Positions 6,858 to 12,821 of a stretch of 12,821 nucleotides of DNA are shown here, piece by piece. The stretch covers positions 1 through 12,821 of the forward strand of contig WHTL01000087.1 in assembly GCA_009377735.1 (NCBI GenBank). Direction: 5' to 3'. Position 1 is the first letter of the stretch, and each line of letters starts with the position of its first letter. The position numbers and the translations under genes were made by a program. The notes under the pieces were generated by a model. The model did no database searches. It saw nothing but the letters and a program-made list of their open reading frames with translations, and was not told the origin of the DNA. Source of the stretch: Acidimicrobiia bacterium (GTDB lineage Bacteria; Actinomycetota; Acidimicrobiia; Spongiisociales; ZC4RG35).

Positions 6858-7783
6858 TGCTCTCCTTCGTCGTCGTGGCTGCTGTGGGTGCCATTTTTGG
6901 CGCTGGCGCCTGGATGCTGGTTCGGGCCATGCGACCCGAACCGATCCCTATGAGCGTTCTTCTCGACGCCATCGACCGTCGTGGTGTCAGTGTCGCCGAG
7001 GTGGACACCGGTCTCGTTTTGGGCGAAGAGGAATCTGACTCCTTCTGGGTGCGGCTGGGTCGAGGAGTCGTCGACACCCAATCGGAGACGTTGTTGAAGA
7101 GACTGCGTCTCATCGACAAGACACCGCAGCAGTATGGGGCAGAGAAGGTCAGCTCTGCCCTTCTCCTGCTTCTCGTGTTCCTCGGAGCCGGTGTCATCCT
7201 CATAGTGATGGGATTCGCACTCCCCTGGTACCTGGTCGTGGGTCTTGGTCTAGGTGGGGGAGTTCTCGGGTGGGTGATACCTGATCTGCAGCTCAACACG
7301 AGGGCGGTACGTCGTCGCACCGAACTCCGCTATCAACTGTCTGCGTTTCTTGACCTGACGGTGATGATGATGTCGGCTGGAACGGGTTTGGAGACCGCCC
7401 TCATGGCGGCGGCCAACGCCGGTGATGGCTGGCTGTTCAGGGAACTGAGGGTCGCCTTGTCACGTGCTGCCCGTATCGGACAATCTCCTTGGGATGCCTT
7501 CGATCACCTGGGGTCCGAGCTGGATGATCCAGATCTTCACGGGGTTGCCGCGGCAGCACGGCTGGCCGGTGGCTCCGGTGCCCTGATCCGCGATTCAATA
7601 GCTACTCGTGCCGAGACCCTCCGCTCACGACTTCATTCCGAATTGGAATCTGCCGCAGAGGAATCGGTCTTGAAACGACAAGTACCGGTAACTCTCATGG
7701 TGTTCTCCATCATGGTGTATCTGATTTACGGCGCCCTCTCAACGTTGGGCAGTTCGGTATCCTTACGTGGAGCAGGTTTCTAG
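6857..7783 (+). CDS. tadC: TadC, inner-membrane platform protein of the Tad pilus
   Basis: The 308-residue protein has the usual layout: an N-terminal helix (about 2-22), a cytoplasmic linker, two helices at about 95-145, a T2SF domain at about 155-275 with L-T-V-M-M-M-S-A-G-T-G-L-E-T-A-L and a later R-A-A-R-I-G-Q-S-P-W-D-A-F, and a last helix before the C terminus. It is the partner of TadB. The ATG overlaps the tadB stop (TGATG). It ends with TAG 41 bp before the pilin start; this is the first break in the overlap chain since cpaB. Confidence 0.93.
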   Translation: MLSFVVVAAVGAIFGAGAWMLVRAMRPEPIPMSVLLDAIDRRGVSVAEVDTGLVLGEEESDSFWVRLGRGVVDTQSETLLKRLRLIDKTPQQYGAEKVSSALLLLLVFLGAGVILIVMGFALPWYLVVGLGLGGGVLGWVIPDLQLNTRAVRRRTELRYQLSAFLDLTVMMMSAGTGLETALMAAANAGDGWLFRELRVALSRAARIGQSPWDAFDHLGSELDDPDLHGVAAAARLAGGSGALIRDSIATRAETLRSRLHSELESAAEESVLKRQVPVTLMVFSIMVYLIYGALSTLGSSVSLRGAGF

Positions 7784-7811
7784 GTGTGACCCATTTCGAG
7801 AAGACACCCGA

Positions 7812-7818
7812 AAGGAGG
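7812..7818 (+). promoter_or_regulatory. Strong Shine-Dalgarno of the flp pilin gene
   Basis: AAGGAGG lies six bases before ATG 7825. It is the best ribosome site in the locus, which suits a major pilin, and it rules out the upstream in-frame GTG at 7786. Confidence 0.85.
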
Positions 7819-7824
7819 GGTGCT

Positions 7825-8052
7825 ATGAACACCCTAGGCACGGAAATGCTGATGATGGCGAGCAGCTTCGCCGAGATCGTCAGGACAAGAGACTGGTCGG
7901 TCCTTCATCTCGATGATGACCGCGGTGAGGACGGGGGCATGTCGACGGTGATAATCATCGCGGGGCTGGTCGCCGCCGCGCTCGTGATCGTGGGCGCCAT
8001 TGCCGCCATGGCGAACAGGTTCAAGGGCGAGGTAGACGGCCTCAACCCCTGA
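7825..8052 (+). CDS. flp: Flp-like major pilin
   Basis: The 75-residue protein has a long charged leader ending in E-D-G-G (residues 35-38) and then a hydrophobic segment at about 42-62, as in type IVc prepilins. If the peptidase cuts after G38, the mature pilin has 37 residues starting M-S-T-V-I. The family usually has Glu at +5, often followed by Tyr; here +5 is Ile43, so the pilin is atypical. The 38-residue leader is also long. Identification rests on size, the position directly after tadC, the GG-hydrophobic junction and the strong Shine-Dalgarno. Alternatives are a small Flp-related membrane peptide or a noncanonical pilin. A hairpin-rich spacer follows it. Confidence 0.78.
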   Translation: MNTLGTEMLMMASSFAEIVRTRDWSVLHLDDDRGEDGGMSTVIIIAGLVAAALVIVGAIAAMANRFKGEVDGLNP

Positions 8053-8228
8053 CGCTAAGTGCCCGCCACCGCAATCACGCTGACGTTTCAGCGGCCAGTT
8101 GACGCCGCTCACTTCGTCCTCGTCCTAGACGCACCGCCCGTGGGTGCGCCGTCGTCCTGCGTCCTTGCGAGCGACGCCCCTGGCTCGCCGAAACATGCGA
8201 CCGTAATTGCGCTGGAGAGCGCTAGCTC
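8053..8228 (+). other. Hairpin-rich spacer between flp and tadE
   Basis: This 176-bp gap holds no credible ORF but several perfect stems in the transcript. CGCTGA/TCAGCG has a CGTT loop (8078-8093). AGCGGC/GCCGCT (8090-8109) shares bases with the first, so the two exclude each other. CGCACC/GGTGCG lies at 8130-8148, GCGAGC/GCTCGC at 8167-8188, and GCGCT/AGCGC with GGAG in the loop at 8209-8222. None is followed by a T-run, so they are not classic terminators. Four CGTCCT hexamers (8115, 8121, 8153, 8160) lie between the stems. The layout suits RNA processing, stabilisation or partial attenuation below the pilin gene. Confidence 0.6.
8209..8222 (+). promoter_or_regulatory. Hairpin that holds the tadE Shine-Dalgarno in its loop
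   Basis: GCGCT (8209-8213) pairs with AGCGC (8218-8222) around a GGAG tetraloop. The ribosome site GGAGAG (8214-8219) lies nine bases before GTG 8229 and straddles the loop and the 3' arm, so the fold could tune tadE translation. Confidence 0.45.
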
Positions 8229-8615
8229 GTGAGGGGGACACCAGCCAAAACAGAGGACGGCATGGCCGCCCTGGAGGTGGCGATTCTGCTACCCGTTGTC
8301 ATGCTCTTGTTCATGATGATTCTTCAGGCCATTGTTCTCTTCAACGGTTACCACGCGGCCGCGCTCGGAGCAGCCCGCGGGGTTGATGTCGCCCAGGCGC
8401 TCGATGGCACGCCGGGAGCCGGAGCAACCCGGGCGCAGTCCGTCGCAAACCAGCTCGGTGCATTCTCGGGAGGTGTCGGTGCCTCCGGCTCCCAACCGGG
8501 AGATCAGGTGCGGATCGAGGTGACTGGCAACGTGCCATCTCTCTTTCCCGGTGCGCCCACCTTGGTGAGCGCGGTTGAGTTTGGGCCCAAGGAGCGTCAG
8601 CCGGACCCGCCATGA
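8229..8615 (+). CDS. tadE: TadE-like pseudopilin
   Basis: The 128-residue protein starts at GTG 8229. A later ATG (8262) would remove the leader. The short leader ends in E-D-G11, and cleavage after G11 gives M-A-A-L-E, placing Glu16 at +5, the canonical prepilin signature. A hydrophobic helix at about 15-37 and a small exported domain without cysteines follow. TadE-like pseudopilins are processed by the same peptidase as Flp and are needed for pilus formation. The last bases overlap the next gene as ATGA, so the two are coupled. Confidence 0.88.
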   Translation: MRGTPAKTEDGMAALEVAILLPVVMLLFMMILQAIVLFNGYHAAALGAARGVDVAQALDGTPGAGATRAQSVANQLGAFSGGVGASGSQPGDQVRIEVTGNVPSLFPGAPTLVSAVEFGPKERQPDPP

Positions 8616-9028
8616 TGGGTCTCGTCCAGAGGGAGCGAGGTTCCATGGCCGTCGAGGCTGCCGTCGTCGCCCCGATGTTTGTCGTGGCGATTCTCTTCGC
8701 TGCCGTGGTGGCACGGGTCGGCGCCGCCCAGTTGGAGGTGCGTAACGCTGCTCATCAGGCAGCCCGCGCTGCCACCCTGGAACGTGATCCCAGCGCCGCT
8801 TCGGGCGCCGCGGTCGCCACCGGACATCGAAGCATCGAAGTTTCCGGCCTGGTTTGTGCCGGTGGGGGGCAGGTCTCGCCCAGCGTTGGCGGGATGACCC
8901 CGGGTGGAACGGTGAGCGTTACGGTCACCTGCACCGTTTCCTTCTCAGATCTCGGCTTCTTTGGGGGGTCCAAGGTCCTGGAGGCAACCGCGGTCGAGGT
9001 GATCGAGGAGAAGAGGTCGACTCCGTGA
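8612..9028 (+). CDS. tadF: TadE/TadF-like pseudopilin
   Basis: The 138-residue protein has the leader Q-R-E-R-G10. Cleavage after G10 gives S-M-A-V-E, with Glu15 at +5. A hydrophobic helix at about 13-35 is followed by an exported domain with two cysteines (in V-C-A-G and V-T-C-T), a possible disulfide. The start ATG overlaps the tadE stop (ATGA); ATG 8615 is an alternative. The stop overlaps the following GTG start (GTGA). TadE and TadF are related, so the exact letter is assigned from gene order only. Confidence 0.83.
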   Translation: MMGLVQRERGSMAVEAAVVAPMFVVAILFAAVVARVGAAQLEVRNAAHQAARAATLERDPSAASGAAVATGHRSIEVSGLVCAGGGQVSPSVGGMTPGGTVSVTVTCTVSFSDLGFFGGSKVLEATAVEVIEEKRSTP

Positions 9029-9360
9029 ACGATCGTGGTTCGATGTCGGTATGGGGGGCACTACTGGTCCCGGCTCTGATCGTGCTCGCCTTCGCCTTCC
9101 TCGAGATCGCCTTCCGCTACGACGACGTTTCCCAGGCGCTCAACCAGGCGGACAACGCCGCCCGCGCCTGTGCGGCCCAGATCGATGAAGAGGCGCTGGC
9201 GGTGGGAGAGGTCAAGATCGACGCCAGTGCAGGGCCAGCGGCTGCGGCGCAGTTCGGCTCGGCTGTGGTGATGGCAGGTGGTATCGAGTGTCGTGGAACC
9301 GCGACCGTGGGCGGATTCACCGCCGAAGGCACAGCCCGCGCCGAGAGATCGGAGCCATAG
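9025..9360 (+). CDS. TadE/TadG-like minor pilin or pilus-associated secreted protein
   Basis: The 111-residue product starts at GTG 9025, overlapping the previous stop as GTGA, with GAAGAGG-type bases upstream. The leader is very short (M-N-D-R-G5). Cleavage after G5 would give S-M-S-V-W, so the usual +5 Glu is Trp10. A hydrophobic segment covers about residues 11-27. The exported part has two cysteines (in R-A-C-A and I-E-C-R) and an Ala/Gly-rich middle. In actinobacterial Tad loci a third small protein of this type (helicase/secretion-neighbourhood TadE-like) often follows TadE and TadF. It is shorter than full TadG with its VWA domain, so the role is uncertain. Confidence 0.75.
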   Translation: MNDRGSMSVWGALLVPALIVLAFAFLEIAFRYDDVSQALNQADNAARACAAQIDEEALAVGEVKIDASAGPAAAAQFGSAVVMAGGIECRGTATVGGFTAEGTARAERSEP

Positions 9361-9369
9361 TGGGGGCAC

Positions 9370-12300
9370 TTGGTGGTACGTAGGATCGGTAGGGTTCTCG
9401 GCGGTCTAATAGTCACTGCCCTTCTACTCGTTGGAGTCCCCTACCTGTTGGTTACCCAAGTGGGCTGGCCGCTCCCCAGATCAATGCCGGATTGGGGGGA
9501 GGTGTGGCAGTCTCTGCAGATTGGGGTCGACCGAACCGTCGTGATCAAGGCACTTGCGGTCATCGTATGGGTGGCATGGGTGCAGATCGCGGTCTCCTTC
9601 CTGGTTGAGGGTTGGGCGATCCTCAAGGGTCGCGCCGCTCGTCCGATTCTGGGCGTGCCGGGTATCGCCCAGGGATTAGCCAAACATGTCATTGCCTGGA
9701 CCATCGCCGTCTCGGTCCTCAGTCCGGGAGGTACATCACCCTCCGACATCTTCGACTTCGAGGATCCCGCCGCTGTCGTGCTCGATCTCGATGCGCAGAC
9801 ACAGGGGACCCTGCAGAACCCGGATGCTTCGGCACATGACGAGATGACGACGGTTCGGGCATCCAGCGGTGACTCGTGGTGGTCGCTGGCCGAACAACAT
9901 CTCGGCGATGGGTTGGAGTGGCGTCAGGTTCGTGCCATGAACGTGGGCAGGGTGGTTGATGACGGAGTCGTCATCAACCCCCACACCGATCGGATCCTAC
10001 CGGGTTGGTCCTTGCTGGTCCCGGCCGACCGCACCGTAGAAAGCACCTCGGTTGCCGACGTCGGGTCAAGGGACGGGGCGGAGGAGCAGGCAAGAACACG
10101 CAGGGATCCTGACAAGACCATCGAGATCACTGTGGAGAAGGGCGACAATCAGTGGGATCTCGCGGAGGAGTATCTGGAGGAGCACCTGGGACGCGAGGCG
10201 AGCAATGCCGAGATTGCCGAGTATTGGCAGAAGGTGGTGGAGGGCAACCTCGACAACCTACTGCCACCGGAAGACCCCGACCTCATCTACCCGGAGCAAA
10301 AGCTGGAACTCCCCGCTCTGGGTGACGACGCCCTGGTCCGAGATGACACCGAAATGGTGGCGAGGGAACCCGACGTCGAAAAACCTCAGGAACCCGAGAA
10401 GCCGGACGTCCCACAACCGGAGGAACCGAAAGGTGAGGAGGAACCGGAGAAAGAGCCGACCAAGAATGTGATACCGGGCCCCGATCTCGGTCAACCCGAC
10501 CAGCCGTCCTCCGAAGGAGCGAAGGAACCGCCCAAATCACAGCCCGTGCCCGACCCGCCTTCGCCCCAGGACGAGAACGGCGGGGATGGAGATGAGGTTG
10601 TCAACCCTCTCGATCCCGATCGGCCCGATCGCGTCGTGGAACAACCCGAGGGTGGCGAGGGTGGCGATGGAGAGACTCGCAAGGCGGCCGAACAGGATGT
10701 CGAGGACGATCCAGGCAATGCGGTGCCCGAACCCCTCGACGGGCCGTCGGCCTCGAGTGGATGGTGGTCGGCGCCAGGGGAGTCGGTCTCCGAGGAGTGG
10801 TTGGCGGTGAGCGAGCCCGTCCCGGACTGGGCCCCGCAGGTATCGGTCGACTCCGGGTCGGCACTGTGGGTCACCGAGGAGGAAGAGATTCTGGCAGCCG
10901 GGGCGACCGCGGCCTCACCGGGTGCCGACCTGCTGCCGGGTGCGGCAGCGGCAACGGGCGCCGGTGCCGCTGGAGCCGCGCTCCTCTCTGCCTGGTTGCG
11001 GGAGCGTCGTCGCTTTCGGACGGCGGCGGGTGAAACCCGGTCAGTGGACGATGTCGATAACCGAGGGGACCTCGGTCATTGGGCGGTTGGTGCCGCTCTC
11101 GAGGAGTTCGATGACGTGCCCATCCCGCTCGCCGTGATCTGTGATCCCCTGCGCACTCGGGTGGTCGTTGACGGCGCCGGAGATCGGGTTCCGGCGGGAT
11201 GGACGAGATCACGCGTGGCTGGCGGATGGGATCTTCCGACCACCGAGTTGGATGCCACTCATGGTCAGTCGGGAGAACGCCGATTGCCGGGCCTCCTGGG
11301 TCTCGGTTGTTCCGAAGCCGGTCAGGCGGTATGGACCAATCTGGAGGCGGCGCCCGTGGTTTCGGTGATGGGCTCCCAAAGGCACACCGTCCCTGTGATG
11401 GCACGCCTCGCCATGATCCTGTCGGAAAGAGCCGGGGTGGAGGTGGTGTGGGTTGGTGATGGTGGACCTCCTGGCGTCGCACCCACGGAGTCTGTAGCCG
11501 ATGCCATCGAGATCCTCTCGGATCGGGCAAGCGATGTCACCTCGGCGTTATCGGCCCGCTCCGCAGGCACCACCGTCGACCTGACCGTTGTGTTCGCTCC
11601 GGATGCACCAGCCGAACAGCAGTCGCTACTCACATCAGCGGTACTCAGGGCTGGAAGGGACCGCGGTGTTTCGGCCTTGGTCGGCTGGGAAACGTCGGCC
11701 GCTGCCGATCAGTGGTCCTGGGTGGTGCGCGATTCCGGCATGCTGGACATCCCCACGATGCCGGGAGTCCTTGTTGTCGACGGTATCGAGGGTGAATCCG
11801 AAGAGGTGGGCCTCGTACCGGAGATCACCCATCCCGAACCCGCCTCCGTCGAACTCAGGCTCCTCGGTCCAGTTCAAGTGGTCAGGGAAGGACGGACCGC
11901 CGTGTTCAGACGGCGACAGACGATCGAGCTGATCGCTCTCCTGGCCCGAAACCCCGCAGGTCTTTCGACTGGCCGGATCCTCTCCATACTGTGGCCGGAC
12001 GATGACCCGGCCAAAAGGCGGCCCGCACTACAGCAGCTGGCGTCCGATGCCCGGAAGACCTTGGGGACGGAGGTGGTCCCCCCTGCCACACAGGGCAGCT
12101 ACCGGGTCAACCTCGGGAGTGACCTCGATCGTTTCGACCAGATGCTCTCCGCCGCCGATGCGAGCGGTGACTCCCCCGAGCGAATAGCTCATCTCAGCGC
12201 AGCAGTGGGTCTTATCTCGGGATCTCCCTATCAGACATCTGATGAGTGGCTCTGGGTCACCACAGAGGGTGTGATGACGTCATTGGGCACTCGTCTCCAT

Positions 12301-12498
12301 CGTGCTGTTCACGACCTGGCCCGCTCCGAGATCGACCGTGGTGGATACCAGGCGGCTCTCGATGCCACCGAACGGGGGATCATGGTGGATCGGTACTGCC
12401 AACGCTGCTGGGAGTTGCGTCTCGAGGCCGCAGACCGGAGTGGCAACGACACCCTCCACCGAAACCTGGTAGCCCAAAGGGACGCCGTCTTCATCTAA
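9370..12498 (+). CDS. Membrane-spanning LysM protein with C-terminal winged helix and BTAD (SARP-like) region
   Basis: The 1042-residue multidomain protein starts nine bases after the previous stop, at TTG 9370 or the next codon GTG 9373. Order of parts: membrane helices at about 9-31, 59-82 and 100-117; LysM-like domains at about 160-219 (S-G-D-S-W-W-S-L-A) and 249-317 (K-G-D-N-Q-W-D-L-A); a Pro/Glu-rich linker at about 320-460; an Ala/Gly/Leu-rich hydrophobic segment at about 521-543 followed by R-E-R-R-R; a globular region at about 560-820 with a degenerate P-loop (G668-S-Q-R-H-T); an OmpR/SARP-like winged helix at about 826-915; and a BTAD-like helical region to the end. With the N terminus inside, the LysM domains would face the wall and the DNA-binding end the cytoplasm. 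It is probably a regulator or scaffold of the pilus locus. Targets are unknown. Confidence 0.85.
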   Translation: MVVRRIGRVLGGLIVTALLLVGVPYLLVTQVGWPLPRSMPDWGEVWQSLQIGVDRTVVIKALAVIVWVAWVQIAVSFLVEGWAILKGRAARPILGVPGIAQGLAKHVIAWTIAVSVLSPGGTSPSDIFDFEDPAAVVLDLDAQTQGTLQNPDASAHDEMTTVRASSGDSWWSLAEQHLGDGLEWRQVRAMNVGRVVDDGVVINPHTDRILPGWSLLVPADRTVESTSVADVGSRDGAEEQARTRRDPDKTIEITVEKGDNQWDLAEEYLEEHLGREASNAEIAEYWQKVVEGNLDNLLPPEDPDLIYPEQKLELPALGDDALVRDDTEMVAREPDVEKPQEPEKPDVPQPEEPKGEEEPEKEPTKNVIPGPDLGQPDQPSSEGAKEPPKSQPVPDPPSPQDENGGDGDEVVNPLDPDRPDRVVEQPEGGEGGDGETRKAAEQDVEDDPGNAVPEPLDGPSASSGWWSAPGESVSEEWLAVSEPVPDWAPQVSVDSGSALWVTEEEEILAAGATAASPGADLLPGAAAATGAGAAGAALLSAWLRERRRFRTAAGETRSVDDVDNRGDLGHWAVGAALEEFDDVPIPLAVICDPLRTRVVVDGAGDRVPAGWTRSRVAGGWDLPTTELDATHGQSGERRLPGLLGLGCSEAGQAVWTNLEAAPVVSVMGSQRHTVPVMARLAMILSERAGVEVVWVGDGGPPGVAPTESVADAIEILSDRASDVTSALSARSAGTTVDLTVVFAPDAPAEQQSLLTSAVLRAGRDRGVSALVGWETSAAADQWSWVVRDSGMLDIPTMPGVLVVDGIEGESEEVGLVPEITHPEPASVELRLLGPVQVVREGRTAVFRRRQTIELIALLARNPAGLSTGRILSILWPDDDPAKRRPALQQLASDARKTLGTEVVPPATQGSYRVNLGSDLDRFDQMLSAADASGDSPERIAHLSAAVGLISGSPYQTSDEWLWVTTEGVMTSLGTRLHRAVHDLARSEIDRGGYQAALDATERGIMVDRYCQRCWELRLEAADRSGNDTLHRNLVAQRDAVFI

Positions 12499-12506
12499 GG
12501 GAGGTG

Positions 12507-12541
12507 CACCGGTCTCGGTGATGGCGTGTTGGGGACCGGTG
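12507..12541 (+). terminator. Candidate stem-loop terminator of the pilus operon
   Basis: CACCGGTC (12507-12514) pairs perfectly with GACCGGTG (12534-12541), extendable by two inner pairs (one G-T wobble), around a loop of about 15-19 bases. It starts nine bases after the last stop codon. There is no T-run after it, so it may be a Rho-independent variant common in high-GC genomes or a simple 3' stabiliser. Confidence 0.45.
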
Positions 12542-12548
12542 GACCATC

Positions 12549-12821
12549 GTTCTGCGCGGATTTTTGACGCGATGGAGCGAGATTCCACGCGCAGAACGGG
12601 TAGGCAACCCCAGGCTTCTGTTCTGCGCGGATTTTTGACGCGATGGAGCGAGATTCGACGCGCAGAACGGGGTAGGCAACCTCAGGCTGCTGTTCTGCGC
12701 GGATTTTTGACGCGATGGAGCGAGATTCGACGCGCAGAACGGGGTAGGCAACCTCAGGCTGCTGTTCTGCGCGGATTTTTGACGCGATGGAGCGAGATTC
12801 GACGCGCAGAACGGGGTAGGC
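12549..12821. repeat. Tandem array of 49-bp palindrome-ended units, period 71-72 bp, open at the right edge
   Basis: Four units lie at 12549-12597, 12620-12668, 12692-12740 and 12764-12812. Each starts with GTTCTGCGCG and ends with the exact inverse CGCGCAGAAC, with a conserved centre that includes GATTTTTGACGCG and GATGGAGCGAGATTC. Linkers of 22-23 bp are also nearly identical (GGGGTAGGCAACC then CAGGCTGCT), and the window ends within the next linker. Units 2-4 are identical; unit 1 differs by one base in the unit (TTCCACG instead of TTCGACG) and a few in the linker. The array is recent or homogenised. The 72-bp period keeps one minus-strand frame open, which is not evidence of a gene. No other gene lies in this 323-bp end region. 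Confidence 0.93.

Noticed and set aside
7786..7824. Upstream GTG start for the pilin
   Set aside because: The AAGGAGG site at 7812-7818 would be inside the gene; ATG 7825 has ideal spacing.
10052..10471. Plus-strand ORF of 139 codons
   Set aside because: It is a shadow in another frame of the linker and LysM region of the large protein, extremely Arg-rich.
12491..12751. Minus-strand ORF of 86 codons
   Set aside because: It is the 72-bp repeat read in an open frame; it repeats a 24-residue block and has no ribosome site or domain.
12549..12821. CRISPR array
   Set aside because: The linkers between units are nearly identical rather than unique, the units have perfect inverted ends, and no cas gene is nearby.

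Overview
The window looks like chromosomal DNA of a high-GC, Gram-positive actinobacterium. Coding sequence is GC-rich, GTG and TTG starts occur, the Tad pilus genes come without an outer-membrane secretin, and the last gene ends in an OmpR-like winged helix plus a bacterial transcriptional activator domain (BTAD), a combination typical of actinobacteria. An Acidimicrobiia-like lineage is only a guess.

Left part (1-2235): two lipoprotein genes are transcribed divergently. The one on the minus strand runs off the left edge and has no stop in the window. The one on the plus strand (968-1924) ends in a TGATG overlap with a short ORF (1924-2235), which is either a coupled gene or the C-terminal part of the same gene displaced by a frameshift. 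Neither protein family is recognised.

Region 2281-2474 holds three copies of a 53-bp imperfect palindrome at a 70-71 bp period.

Main part (2517-12498): a compact, same-strand locus for a Tad/Flp-type IVc pilus. In order it has a prepilin peptidase (TadV/CpaA), a SAF-domain CpaB/RcpC-like protein, a TadZ/CpaE-like P-loop protein with a degenerate Walker A, the TadA/CpaF assembly ATPase, the TadB and TadC platform proteins, a Flp-like major pilin, three TadE/TadF/TadG-like pseudopilins, and a 1042-residue membrane protein with LysM domains and a C-terminal winged helix/BTAD region. Most joints are ATGA, GTGA or TGATG overlaps, so translation is probably coupled. The exception is the pilin gene, which has its own strong Shine-Dalgarno and a 176-bp hairpin-rich 3' spacer. 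The peptidase would cut the leaders of the pilin and pseudopilins, TadA would drive assembly through TadB/TadC, TadZ would help place the machine, and the LysM-BTAD protein may link wall or pilus state to transcription.

Right edge (12499-12821): a stem-loop, then a tandem array of four 49-bp palindrome-ended units at a 71-72 bp period that continues past the edge. The pilus locus is therefore bracketed on both sides by tandem palindromic repeats of similar period but unrelated sequence.
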